Below, in pieces: positions 41,661-50,968 of a DNA stretch of 64,000 nt. Numbering within the stretch: position 1 is the first letter of the stretch; each line of letters starts with the position of its first letter. The position numbers and the translations under genes were made by a program. The stretch comes from Arthrobacter crusticola. GTDB taxonomy: Bacteria > Actinomycetota > Actinomycetes > Actinomycetales > Micrococcaceae. The DNA is taken from contig NZ_SMTK01000003.1 in the NCBI RefSeq assembly GCF_004357995.1, positions 124,001 to 188,000 on the forward strand, read 5' to 3'. The notes below the pieces were generated by a model that ran no database searches, was not told the DNA's origin, and worked only from the letters and a program-made list of their open reading frames with translations.

Positions 41661-43484
41661 CTACGCCGCCCTGCTCAGTAACTCATCGAAGACGGCCCGG
41701 AGGTCTTCCGGGACGTCTTCGGGCGTAGTGAGGCTCATGGCCATTTCCATAGTGAGTTGCTGCTTTCGCATAGGGCCGGACAAGCTTTCCGTCTTGAACA
41801 TGGACAGCAATTCATCACTGAATTTTCTCGACTTCCTCAGAACGCTGATGTCTTTCTCAACCCACGGCCTCTCGTCAGCACGCGGCCATTTTGAGTTAGC
41901 AACGTTGGCCCACTGGGCATCAGAAAAGATGTCTTCAAATTCTTTGGGGTTGCCAATGTACAGCGCGTGCTTATTCGGATCGAGCCCCTTCGCTTCGAGG
42001 CGTTTGTCTGACAAAGCGTTCTTGCCTGCAGTCTTCGAATCGGCGTCAATGACGAAAGCAACTTCGCGGTCGTGCTGGACTAGGAACTTTGCGAAGTCAG
42101 TCGCCCCCTCATTGTTGCGGCAGGCCCACAGCGCGATTCCGCACGATTCCAGATGCCTTCCCATGGACAATTTGAATAGAACGGGGAAAGCGCCCTGTTC
42201 GGATACTCCTTCTACCCCGACGAACAATCGCTCGTGAAGAAGTACAGTGTTTCTCAGCCCAAGGGAAGCCGCGACTGATCCTAAATGTCGACCAACATCG
42301 GATTCATCGGCAAGCCGGTCGATCACCGTTCGGTGTCCTTCGTGTCTTACATGTACGACGTCGCTGATGTCGACACCATCGATGAGGTTCATTGAGTGGG
42401 TTGCAATGACCATCTGGATATTCGGGAGTTCGCATTGCTCGCGGAAGAGCCTCATCAGGTCTCGTTGATGTGCATAATCGAGGTGTGTATCAGGCTCGTC
42501 GTAAAGAAGAACGACGTTTCCGACACCGGGTCCAGCGAGCAAACCCCGCGTGTACTCCCACACAGCCAGGGCGACGCGTCGGGCTCTCCCGGCCCCCGCT
42601 TCGCCAAGCCTTACACCTTCTCCTTCTCTAGCCGTCACGCTGACCTGAGTTGCTTTAAGGCCAGAAGTGAAGCTGACTTCCGGAACGATGGTGACTTGGC
42701 CGATGTCAGTGCATCTGTCCATAATGTGCTGGCGAATCTGAGCTGCGTCCTTGGCGAGCTTTTCCTGTAGCTCGACTTCGAGCGTGCCGAGCTTACCCTT
42801 TAGGTCCGGTTGACCGGCGTGAGCTTCGTATGCAGCTTGCAATGCGGCTTTAATTGTCTGCTCAGCGTCATTCTGACCGGCCTGATCGAAGCTCAGGACT
42901 TTGGGAAGTGCCTTGACTAGGGATGCCGGGACTGGTTCCCACTGCCATAACTTTTCAGCAAGCTCAGCGGCCGTCTCAAGTGACTTCAGTAGGAATGGTT
43001 TTGTTTTGCCCTCTGGGTCTAACCCAAGTTCAGCGACAAGGTCCTTCAGGCCATCGACTTTCAGGGTTGAGAAAGCTCGGAGTCGGGAGTCAAGGGGGAC
43101 TTCGCAGAACCTCTCGTAGACTGCGGGTCCATCGGTTTGAAAGCGTCGTCGGATTTGAATAGTTGCTGGAAGACTTAGCTCTACTTGTTCCTCTGCATCA
43201 AGTAAAAACTGCCCTTCGACGCACGTAAGCGGGACCCTGTTGGTCGGCCGGACTGAAGATTCCTTGCCCGCCTCGTTTTCGTTGGGCGATGCATCTTCCT
43301 CAGAGAGGTAGGTTCTATCTCTGTCATTCGAAGGATAGGCGTTCAGCAAGAAACGAACAGCGTCGAGAGAAGCCGACTTTCCCGCATCGTTGTGACCTGT
43401 CAGAAGGGTCGGGGCGCCGATTTTTAGATGTTCCAGGCTCTCGATCGAACGAAACCCGGTGATGGAAATATGCTCAAGCCGCAC
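41661..43484 (-). CDS. OLD-family ATP-dependent nuclease (AAA ATPase plus TOPRIM)
   Basis: 607 residues. The N-terminal ABC/SMC-like ATPase has SITGFRSIESL and Walker A LTGHNDAGKSAS, followed by a long insert, the signature-like GEAGAGRARR, Walker B VVLLYDEPDTHLD and switch His IATHSMNL. The C-terminal TOPRIM domain has FVGVEGVSEQGAFPVL and VIDADSK metal-binding acids. OLD proteins act in phage exclusion (P2 Old, GajA of Gabija, AriA of PARIS). No helicase partner adjoins, so it is a lone or class-1-like OLD. GTG 43484 is preferred because AGGAGG lies five bases upstream; an ATG at 43508 is possible. Confidence 0.85.
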   Translation of the reverse strand: MRLEHISITGFRSIESLEHLKIGAPTLLTGHNDAGKSASLDAVRFLLNAYPSNDRDRTYLSEEDASPNENEAGKESSVRPTNRVPLTCVEGQFLLDAEEQVELSLPATIQIRRRFQTDGPAVYERFCEVPLDSRLRAFSTLKVDGLKDLVAELGLDPEGKTKPFLLKSLETAAELAEKLWQWEPVPASLVKALPKVLSFDQAGQNDAEQTIKAALQAAYEAHAGQPDLKGKLGTLEVELQEKLAKDAAQIRQHIMDRCTDIGQVTIVPEVSFTSGLKATQVSVTAREGEGVRLGEAGAGRARRVALAVWEYTRGLLAGPGVGNVVLLYDEPDTHLDYAHQRDLMRLFREQCELPNIQMVIATHSMNLIDGVDISDVVHVRHEGHRTVIDRLADESDVGRHLGSVAASLGLRNTVLLHERLFVGVEGVSEQGAFPVLFKLSMGRHLESCGIALWACRNNEGATDFAKFLVQHDREVAFVIDADSKTAGKNALSDKRLEAKGLDPNKHALYIGNPKEFEDIFSDAQWANVANSKWPRADERPWVEKDISVLRKSRKFSDELLSMFKTESLSGPMRKQQLTMEMAMSLTTPEDVPEDLRAVFDELLSRAA

Positions 43485-43601
43485 GCCTGCCTCCTGTGTA
43501 GGTTCCAAGCTTGTCCGAAAATAGTTCGTCTACTCGGAGGCTCACTCGGCACGTCGCGAGAAAATTTAGCTTTCGCTACCGGAATTGCCCTTTCATGCTT
43601 C

Positions 43602-43991
43602 CTAAGGTGCGTAAGGTGTCTGCTGCCGGATTGGGTACACCGTGGGTCTGGCGACCTTGAACGGCTCCGCTATCTCGGTGATGGCGTGCCCTATGCAGGG
43701 ACATGAGGTGGGCTCCTTGAAACTTTTGGGTTTGGGTTGTTGGCCGCGCGGTCTGCCTTTAGCTTTGGTGACCTGCAGGCGGGTGTGGGCACGGATGAGG
43801 TCGGACTCGAATTCGGGGACGATGGGCAAGGCGTTGAATAGCAGCCGGCCAACGGGGCCGGTGGAGTCCTGCACGCTGGCCTCCATGCTGAGTTTGACCA
43901 TCTGCTTGGTCAGGTCCTCGATGATGTCAAGGACATCAGGTAGTGATCTCTCGAATCGGTCGATTTTCGTGAGTGCAAGGTGTCGCTCCGC
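43602..43991 (-). pseudogene. Serine recombinase (resolvase/invertase) remnant
   Basis: The translated frame reads LALTKIDRFERSLPDVLDII, SVQDSTGPVGRLLFNALP, EFESDLIRAHTRLQ and ends near PFKVARPTVYPI. This matches the second half of the Tn3/Pin-type catalytic domain and the C-terminal HTH. The N-terminal ~70 residues with the catalytic Ser are missing and no start is visible. It separates the OLD and STAND genes, so these may have been brought together by separate insertions. Confidence 0.75.
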
Positions 43992-44018
43992 TGGGTGAGA
44001 GTCATTGCCTGCAGATAC

Positions 44019-47000
44019 TCACCAGCCGCGACGTCGGTCCTCCTTTTCCTTCGCCCGTGTGGCCTCGAGTTCTTTACCTAGTTCTTCGGCTGCCAGATCG
44101 CAGACTTCTGCAAGCTCGGGCTGTCGCTCCCTTAACGTCGCGAAGAACTTAAGGTCACTGAGAATCGCATCCGACTCGTGACCAGTCCAGTTGCGCCCTC
44201 CAAGCGCCCGGGCGACGATGTGGTTTGGAGCAACGTGTGCAGCCAAGAGGACTGGTGCGAGAGCCTCGACCGTGTGATCGCGGTAGCCCGACATCGATCT
44301 GAGTAGGACTGCTCCATCTACAACACCCACGGCCAGCAGATCGGAGGCGAGCTCCGTGTCGGCACCGAGCACGTCTGCTGCGTAACCGCTGTGAATTAGC
44401 TTTTCGGCACCGAGGGTCGTGACAATCCGCCGCTTTTGATCCCGCGGAAGGTTTCGCAACACATCAGGGAACGACTCGACCAGTCGGCGCGCACGCGAGG
44501 AGAACTTAGCCGTTTCGACGTTCGCGATGAACCAGTCTGCGCAGAGCTCGGGGTCGGTGGCGACGGCGTGCTTGAGCATCTCGCCAAGGCGCCATCGTGA
44601 GCGCTGTGGCAGCTGCTCGGGAACAGCCCCGACGAGTGCCAAGCGCCAGGCCGGCCTAAGCTCCTCGGGCAACGCCGGTCCATGACCTCGTGCTCCCTCT
44701 CCGAAGGTGACGGCAGCAAGGGCCCGTACCGCCGTGCGCGTATGCATGAGTAGTTCGCGCAGGATTGGAGTCACCGACTCATGGATCCACAGGTCGCCGA
44801 TGAACGGTACGTCATCATCTGTCAAACCGCGGATGACAGTGCGTGCCACATCATCCAGCTCGCGGTCTTCGTACATGATTGCGCGCAGAGCCTCGGGGCG
44901 CAGCTCGGTCACCTCGAGAGCCGACATGACCAAGTCGCCGATATCGGCACCATCTAAGCGAGCCTTGGCTATCAACGGTGCGATGAGCGGGCGCGCGCGC
45001 GCCTCAATCGCGGCCTGCACCCAAGCACCAGGGTCGGTTACGTGCTCGGCAAGCGTGCCTGCGAATGGAGCACCCTCATGGTTGCCGTCGAGAATCGATG
45101 CCTCGACGACAAGCCGGCGGTACTCAGCGACGCCTTCCGCGGCAGTTAGCTTGTCCAGCTCACGGGCCAGATAAGTCCACTGTTCCCAGCGGTCGGCACT
45201 CCAAACGTCGATGTCGTCGTCGTCGGGCTCTCGCACTCCCACGAAGCGGGCGAGGCGATCATCGCCGACCGGAAGCTCCTCCAACGACGTAGGCCCACCG
45301 TTCCACATTGAGACGAGGGCGATTCGCTTGTTGACCCTAATCGGTACCGCTGGGAAGCGTTTTGCCAGCACCTTCAAAGTGCTGAGCACCAGTTCGGCGC
45401 CACTCGCGGCGACAACTCTGTCCTCGGTCGAGGCGCCACCCGCATGGTTGGTGATGCCTCCGGCAAGCGCGGACCACGAATCAAAGATTTTGCAAAGTTG
45501 TGCCACTGCGCGATGGGTGATGTTCGAAGCTGCCTCCCCGCGGACCCTTGAATCGATCGTGTCCCATAGCGCGAGCAGCGATTCCATCGCCCCCGGTGTC
45601 ATGACGCCCTGCGACATGGTAAAGGAGAGATGGCTGCTCGGGTCGCTCCAGTTGCCCTCCACAATGGGGTCGAATACGTAATACGCGACCTCCGCGAATA
45701 CCTGCCACCGGGCCTCGTCGGGGTCATCGTCGAACCACTCCAGCGCATATTTTAGGATGCGGTCGCGCAGGGTATCAACGGGTCCTAGGTCAGGGTCGAG
45801 GTATTGCGCCATGCCCTGAATGACTCGCATCGGGTGGTCCGGATACTGGTGTCGAGGCCGATCGTCCGCGAGTGCCAGGTTGAGCAGGCCACGGAAGGCC
45901 TCGCGGGAGCATGAACGGCGGAAAGCGCCGCGGAGGATTCTCTCTGCAGCTGCGCCATAGGGGTCGTAGCTGACATCGCCGTACAGGGCTTGAGGCTCAC
46001 GCGGCGAGTCAAGGACAGCACGGGCGAGGACGGCAGCGCGGTCAGCCGAGGCTTCGTCGATGCCACTGTAAATCTCGACTAAAGCCAAAGGAATTTCATC
46101 GACCTTCTTCGCGGCAATGTCGGCGAACCAGGTATTTGCCAACGTCCGAACCCCTGTGTCTGGTACATCGTTGGCGACATTGAGGACTGTGCGGTCCAAT
46201 CGCTCGTCGTGGGGAAACTTTTCAGCGAACGAGACCCAACTCCTTCGCTTTCGTACCCCAAAGAAGGTCGACGCGACAATCAACGAGCGGAGTGGAGCGA
46301 GCACAGACCACCTGTCGTTCGTCCGCTCCACGAGACCTCCTTGGGCAGTGACCTCGAGCCAAGCGATTAGATCGGCATACGGAACGCCAGCATGGGTCGC
46401 GACAACCTCGATGTCCTCAAGGGAGGCTGCACCAAGTGCGGCGATGCAGGCCAGCGCGTCATTGAGAACGGCGCTGCCGGCGATAGCGGTGGCCAGGCCT
46501 GCGACCTGATCGAGAAGTGACTGACCGGTAGCGAGGTCGTCGCCTGCACCGTTGATAATCAAGCGAGCAAGAATAACCGCCCAGCCCGGCCGGCCGTCGG
46601 ACTGCTCGAGCACTAATGAACGCGCGCGGACACCGCGGACTCCGAGCGCTTGGATCATCTGATCGAGTGCGGCTCGTGCAAGCCGGTCCACCTCGACTCG
46701 CGTCGGATCATTGAGCAGCGCCTCGACCGGAGCCTCGGTTCCCGGCCACGTCGCAGCGACTATGGTGAAGCCGAACCGTTCCTTGCTGCGAATGCGGACC
46801 AGCTGTTCGAGGAGCTCCAAGTCAAGGTGCGCATCGTCCAGCACCACGGTCGATGGTTCTATGGCGAACAGGTCGTCGACAAGGTGATCGCGGGCAAGGC
46901 GGTCGACGAAGTGCACACTGCCTTCGAGCTCCGCCAGCAGGCGGCTCTTGCCAACACCAGGCACCCCTACTATCGAGACGTCGGTCGTCAGCATTACCGC

Positions 47001-47546
47001 GGCGCGCAGGTGCGCCAGCTCATCGTCCCGCCCGAACAGGCCGGTGAACGATGATGGCTCGGGCGCTTTGGCCGTCAGCGATTCAAGACGGCCCTGGACC
47101 CCGGTCAGCTCAACACGAAGGTCCGGGTCGCGGCGCAGGGAGTCAACCAGCCACTGCCTTGCATATATGCGCGGAACCGGGAGGTCGTGGGTCCTGCAGT
47201 AGGTCTCGATGTTGCGGCGCTTGGTGTCCGAAAGGTTATTGGATGTGATCATCACGAGTTGGTCAACCCGGAACGCCTCGCCCGCACCCCAGAATTTTCT
47301 CCACGTCTTATGGCTGCTCTTAAGGTTACTGAGGGGGTCCCCCGTCGTCACCAAAATCCTCCCGCGAGAGTCGGGCTCGTCAGCAATGGGCGCAATTATG
47401 TCACCGTCACGACCTCCATCACTGCCACCTTCAATGGGAATCACGTTCTCATAGTGGTTCGCCATCAGTGCCAGAGCACACCGCTCGAACACGTTGGCGT
47501 CAATACCTGCGTCGAGCCTCGCCGTAATGCGTTCGTTGAGATTCAT
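44019..47546 (-). CDS. Mrr-like nuclease / STAND-type NTPase, candidate antiphage protein
   Basis: 1175 residues. The N-terminal ~140 residues look like a PD-(D/E)xK (Mrr-type) domain: NVIPIEGGSDGGRDGDII, then ILVTTGDP and a Trp-rich helix; the catalytic Lys is not obvious. At about 165-330 lies a STAND/NACHT-like ATPase with FTGLFGRDDELAHL, Walker A VGVPGVGKSRLLAEL and Walker B TVVLDDAHLD. The remaining ~800 residues are helical and HEAT/TPR-like, suited to sensing. This layout (nuclease, NTPase, repeat sensor) matches Avs-type antiphage proteins. It is a single gene near attR with a weak ribosome-binding site. Confidence 0.75.
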   Translation of the reverse strand: MNLNERITARLDAGIDANVFERCALALMANHYENVIPIEGGSDGGRDGDIIAPIADEPDSRGRILVTTGDPLSNLKSSHKTWRKFWGAGEAFRVDQLVMITSNNLSDTKRRNIETYCRTHDLPVPRIYARQWLVDSLRRDPDLRVELTGVQGRLESLTAKAPEPSSFTGLFGRDDELAHLRAAVMLTTDVSIVGVPGVGKSRLLAELEGSVHFVDRLARDHLVDDLFAIEPSTVVLDDAHLDLELLEQLVRIRSKERFGFTIVAATWPGTEAPVEALLNDPTRVEVDRLARAALDQMIQALGVRGVRARSLVLEQSDGRPGWAVILARLIINGAGDDLATGQSLLDQVAGLATAIAGSAVLNDALACIAALGAASLEDIEVVATHAGVPYADLIAWLEVTAQGGLVERTNDRWSVLAPLRSLIVASTFFGVRKRRSWVSFAEKFPHDERLDRTVLNVANDVPDTGVRTLANTWFADIAAKKVDEIPLALVEIYSGIDEASADRAAVLARAVLDSPREPQALYGDVSYDPYGAAAERILRGAFRRSCSREAFRGLLNLALADDRPRHQYPDHPMRVIQGMAQYLDPDLGPVDTLRDRILKYALEWFDDDPDEARWQVFAEVAYYVFDPIVEGNWSDPSSHLSFTMSQGVMTPGAMESLLALWDTIDSRVRGEAASNITHRAVAQLCKIFDSWSALAGGITNHAGGASTEDRVVAASGAELVLSTLKVLAKRFPAVPIRVNKRIALVSMWNGGPTSLEELPVGDDRLARFVGVREPDDDDIDVWSADRWEQWTYLARELDKLTAAEGVAEYRRLVVEASILDGNHEGAPFAGTLAEHVTDPGAWVQAAIEARARPLIAPLIAKARLDGADIGDLVMSALEVTELRPEALRAIMYEDRELDDVARTVIRGLTDDDVPFIGDLWIHESVTPILRELLMHTRTAVRALAAVTFGEGARGHGPALPEELRPAWRLALVGAVPEQLPQRSRWRLGEMLKHAVATDPELCADWFIANVETAKFSSRARRLVESFPDVLRNLPRDQKRRIVTTLGAEKLIHSGYAADVLGADTELASDLLAVGVVDGAVLLRSMSGYRDHTVEALAPVLLAAHVAPNHIVARALGGRNWTGHESDAILSDLKFFATLRERQPELAEVCDLAAEELGKELEATRAKEKEDRRRGW

Positions 47547-47807
47547 AGATCAAGAATGCCAGTTACGCCGAGGCGGTGGCCCGCGCACTGCGGCAGGTCC
47601 GGCCGAGATCCGGCGACGGAAACGTAGTTGCAGCCCGTGGCGCTGGGGCTCATAAAAAGGGCGTGGTCCGTCACACGTTTACCACACGGAAACGATGAAA
47701 AACTTCAACATGTCATGGAGCATTCATGTCGTCGAAAACGCCTAAACTCCGCGGATTATCTGCACAATGACAGGCTCTGGCAAGTGTCGAACTAAGCCGT
47801 CCCCTGA
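47547..47807. promoter_or_regulatory. Element right end, upstream of the STAND gene
   Basis: 261 bp with no gene. It must hold the promoter of the minus-strand NTPase gene and contains a copy of the 13-mer ACCACACGGAAAC (47681-47693), a possible integrase arm site, before attR. Confidence 0.4.
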
Positions 47808-47844
47808 GAAAAGGTCAGGGGTTCGATTCCCCTAAGCTCCACTG
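47808..47844. repeat. attR: duplicate of tRNA-Ala 3' half
   Basis: 37 bp identical to 39051-39087. Upstream bases no longer match the tRNA, so no second functional tRNA is present. Confidence 0.9.
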
Positions 47845-47998
47845 TTACCGCGGATCGTGGTGTCCCTTGTCGGGCTTGAGCCGAACTCCAGCGGGTTCTC
47901 GACTCTCCCTTCGCACTGCTCCTCATCTCCAGTACGGGACGCGGGCTCTTTCGGGCGTTCAAGCGCAGGGGCCGGCGCCAGGGAGCCTCGACATGACA

Positions 47999-48026
47999 GC
48001 GGCCGGGACCCTGAGGTCCCGGCCGC
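47999..48026 (-). terminator. Terminator of the amylase gene
   Basis: Perfect 12-bp stem (GCGGCCGGGACC / GGTCCCGGCCGC) with loop CTGA, 16 bases beyond the amylase stop on the minus strand. Confidence 0.8.
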
Positions 48027-48041
48027 CGCCGTCCTCTTCGG

Positions 48042-50756
48042 TCAGCGCGTCGTAATCACGTGTGTGCGGTGGTCGTAGGTGAAGGTCACCGGACCGCCCG
48101 CGTGGTTGAGGGCGATGTTGCTGCCGTCACGGCCGCCGCCGGCACCGTAGTTCTCGGTCCAGCTGCGGTTGAGGGCCGCCTTGTACTCGTAGCTGCCTGC
48201 GGGCAGGTCGGCGACCTCGAGGATCCAGGTCCGCGACGCGTCGTCGAACCTCATCTGCGCCTGGTCGCACGCCGGATCCCAGTCCGCGCCGCACCCCAGT
48301 TCGGAATCGAGGCTGCCGGCCACCGCCACCGTGTCCGGCTGCTCGATGACCGACCCGACCGTCACGGTTCGAATGTCGCTGACGGAGGTGCCGAGCACCG
48401 CCCGGTACCGCACCTGCGTCCCCTCGGGGAGCCCGAGCGCCGCCAGGTCGTCGACGGCCGTGTAGGTCGGCGACGAGTCGTCGGTGCCGATAGCGGTCCA
48501 CGCACCGCCGTCCACGCTCCGCTCGAGCGTCACGGCGTAGTCGGAGTCCTCCGGGCTCGCGGTCGCGGTCACCTCGACGTCACCCTGCACCTGCGTGCCC
48601 TCGGCTGGTAGCCCCATGGTGAGCTTTGGTGCGGGCACGGCCGCCGACGCCGACGGGGAGGTCCGCGTGTGGCGGCCGTTGTCGAGGACGACGGCGCGGT
48701 ACTCGACGACGGAGCCCGCCGCCAGCGCGCTCGTGTCGTGGTACACGCTGTAGGGCGCGTTGTCATCGGTGCCGATGCTCGTCCACCCGGTGCCGGGAGT
48801 GCGGGCCTCGAAGGTGACCTCGTAAAAGGAGGAACCGGCGACGTCGGCGGCGACTCTCATGCGGCCGTTGTCCTCGGCGGCCGGAGCGGGCTGCTGCAGG
48901 CTGATGTCCGGGGCCTTGCCGGAGCGCGGAATCGCGCCGGAGAGCTCGTACACCACGGTGGACAGGGCTGGCACGGTGACGCTGAGGGTGCCGTCGGCGG
49001 CCGACCGGGCGCGCTTCGGGGCGTCGCCGTACACGAGGCTGAAACTGCGCTTGACCGCGTAGGTCGGGATCGCCGCGGTCTGCGGCTCGGTGCTGTTGTT
49101 GAGGGCCACCACGTACTCCCGCCGGTTCTCGGCGTCCACGCGGGAGAACGCGTAGATGCCCGGGCCGTCGGACGCGTACCGGTGCTGGTGCGCGCCGTTC
49201 CGCAGCGCGGGATGGTCGGCGGTGACGTCGGCCAGCGTGGCGATGCTCTGGTAGAGGGGGTGGTCTGCGTCGAAGTTGTCGGTGGCGTGCGTCGCCACGG
49301 TGCCCAGCAGGTCATCGTCCAGGTACTCGGGCACCTGGCTCGCGAACAGCGTCTGGCGCGCGTCCTGGTCGCCGCCGGGTCCCGTGAAGCCCTGCTCGTC
49401 ACCGTAGTAAATCACGGGGTTGCCGCGGGAGAAGTACATGAGTTCATGGGCCAGGGTGTCCCGGGCCACCAGTTCGTCCTCCGGGGCCCCTGGGTTGTCC
49501 GCGGCCAGGAAGCTGCCGATGCGCCCCATGTCGTGGTTCCCGAGGAAGGTCGGCAGGCTGTAGGCGTTCGAGTCGGCATCCGTGTACCAGTCGTCGCCGG
49601 CGAAGAAGTTCTGGAGGTCGGTCGCCGGCGCGCCCTGCGACGCGTAGCCGCGTGCGGCGGCCTGGAACGGGAAGTCGAGCACGGACTGCATCCTGTTGCG
49701 GGTGGTGAACTGCGAGGTGAAGGACTTGGTGGTGTCGAAAACCTCGCCGAACATGAAGAACTCGTCCTTGCCCTGCTCCCGGGCATAGCCCAGCACCTCG
49801 GGGCCGAACGCCTGCCAGAACTCGTCGTTCACGTGCTTCATGGTGTCGATCCGGAAGCCGTCCACACCGAAGTCGGCGATCCAGGTCTTGTAGATGTCGA
49901 TCATGCCGTCGACCACGCGGGGGTGCTCCGTGGAGAGGTCGTCGAGGCCGAAGAAGTCGCCGTAATGGGAGTCCTCCCCGGTGAAGGTCGTGTCTCCGCG
50001 GTTGTGGTAGAGCGTGGAATCGTTGAGCCACTCGGGGACTTTCAGGTCCCGGTCGGCCTCCGGCACCACGGGCACGTAGGGGAACGAGGTCGCCGGGTCG
50101 AGGGCGGGGAAAGTGCCGGTGCCCGCATAGTCACGGTCGTCGAACTCGTTGCCGTCGGCGTCGCGGTACGGCTCCTCGTCCTTGGAGACGTAGGGCGCGC
50201 GCTCGCCGGTTTCGTAGCCGATCACGTCGGCGGTGTGGTTGGTGATGATGTCGAAGTAGACCTTCATGCCTCGTGAGTGCGCGGCGTCGATGAGCGTTTT
50301 GAGGTCTTCGTTGGTGCCAAGGTGCGGGTCGATCTGCGTGAAGTCCGTAATCCAGTAGCCGTGGTACCCCGCGGAGTTGTCCTCGGGCTGCACTGCGCGG
50401 TTCTTGAAGCTCGGGGTCAGCCAGATGGACGTGGTGCCCATTCCCTGGATGTAGTCGAGTTCCTTGAGCAGGCCCTGGAGGTCCCCACCGTTGTAGTAGC
50501 CCTTCCGGGTCGGATCGAAACCGGAGACGGAGGGATCGGCGCCGAGTCCGCCGTCGTCGTTGGCCGTGCTGCCGTTCTGGAAGCGGTCGGCCATGACGAA
50601 GTAGAAGTTCTCATCGGTAACGGCGGTGCGCAGCGAGTGCTGCGCGACGGCGGGAGGGGAGCCGGGGTCTTTCGCGGCGGCGTGGGCAGGTAACGACGTG
50701 GCGGAACCTGCGACGAGCGCGGTCAGCACGACGACAGTGGCGTGGCGGGATTTCAC
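48042..50756 (-). CDS. Secreted GH13 alpha-amylase with C-terminal carbohydrate/X25-type domains
   Basis: 904 residues. A signal peptide (SRHATVVVLTALVAGSATS) ends near AHAAAK. The GH13 barrel (about 45-480) has the nucleophile in DGFRIDTMKHV, the acid in MFGEVFD and the third Asp in FLGNHDMGR. Beyond a beta domain are two fibronectin-like repeats (GWTSIGTDDNAPYSVYHD and AWTAIGTDDSSPTYTAVDD) and a terminal X25-type domain (VAGSLDSELGCGADWDPAC... GSYEYKAALN) found in pullulanase-type enzymes. It hydrolyses external starch-like glucans. The GTG at 50756 is set by GAAGGAG. In the ancestral chromosome it followed tRNA-Ala directly. Confidence 0.9.
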   Translation of the reverse strand: MKSRHATVVVLTALVAGSATSLPAHAAAKDPGSPPAVAQHSLRTAVTDENFYFVMADRFQNGSTANDDGGLGADPSVSGFDPTRKGYYNGGDLQGLLKELDYIQGMGTTSIWLTPSFKNRAVQPEDNSAGYHGYWITDFTQIDPHLGTNEDLKTLIDAAHSRGMKVYFDIITNHTADVIGYETGERAPYVSKDEEPYRDADGNEFDDRDYAGTGTFPALDPATSFPYVPVVPEADRDLKVPEWLNDSTLYHNRGDTTFTGEDSHYGDFFGLDDLSTEHPRVVDGMIDIYKTWIADFGVDGFRIDTMKHVNDEFWQAFGPEVLGYAREQGKDEFFMFGEVFDTTKSFTSQFTTRNRMQSVLDFPFQAAARGYASQGAPATDLQNFFAGDDWYTDADSNAYSLPTFLGNHDMGRIGSFLAADNPGAPEDELVARDTLAHELMYFSRGNPVIYYGDEQGFTGPGGDQDARQTLFASQVPEYLDDDLLGTVATHATDNFDADHPLYQSIATLADVTADHPALRNGAHQHRYASDGPGIYAFSRVDAENRREYVVALNNSTEPQTAAIPTYAVKRSFSLVYGDAPKRARSAADGTLSVTVPALSTVVYELSGAIPRSGKAPDISLQQPAPAAEDNGRMRVAADVAGSSFYEVTFEARTPGTGWTSIGTDDNAPYSVYHDTSALAAGSVVEYRAVVLDNGRHTRTSPSASAAVPAPKLTMGLPAEGTQVQGDVEVTATASPEDSDYAVTLERSVDGGAWTAIGTDDSSPTYTAVDDLAALGLPEGTQVRYRAVLGTSVSDIRTVTVGSVIEQPDTVAVAGSLDSELGCGADWDPACDQAQMRFDDASRTWILEVADLPAGSYEYKAALNRSWTENYGAGGGRDGSNIALNHAGGPVTFTYDHRTHVITTR

Positions 50757-50968
50757 GGATCTCCTTCGGGGAACGCAGGGTGAAAGATCAGCGTGCCGCA
50801 TCTCACGCGGCGCGTCAGTCCTCGACACGAAACTCAAGTGAAGACTTTTCCGGAAGCCGAAGCCCGGCATCGCGGAACTGCCCGGCGGGATGGCTTCATG
50901 GCCGACAGGCAGCGGGAGCACGCTGACCTGGCACTAGAATCAGAGTCGAATACTTCCTAGGAGGACCC
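50757..50968. promoter_or_regulatory. Divergent region, amylase versus lipoprotein
   Basis: 212 bp with no gene. TAGAAT at 50935-50940 may be the -10 of the lipoprotein gene; I see no clear operator. Confidence 0.35.

Larger units (their letters stand above)
39051..47844. mobile_element. tRNA-Ala-integrated element (8.8 kb) with defence-type genes
   Basis: Bounded by 37-bp identical direct repeats: 39051-39087 (inside tRNA-Ala) and 47808-47844. Next to the tRNA lie integrase and excisionase genes; the cargo is an OLD-family nuclease, a STAND-type NTPase, small genes and a resolvase remnant. Several cargo stretches (for example 40.9-43.6 kb) are visibly poorer in G+C than the flanks. No replication, capsid or conjugation gene is present, so it is a small genomic island rather than a prophage or ICE. 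Confidence 0.88.

Noticed and set aside
41661..43484. Gabija system
   Set aside because: An OLD nuclease alone; no UvrD-like GajB gene is present in the island.
47808..47844. Second tRNA gene
   Set aside because: Only the 3' half of tRNA-Ala is present; the 5' half does not match.
48669..50276. 535-codon open frame antisense to the amylase
   Set aside because: Shadow of a well-supported GH13 gene.
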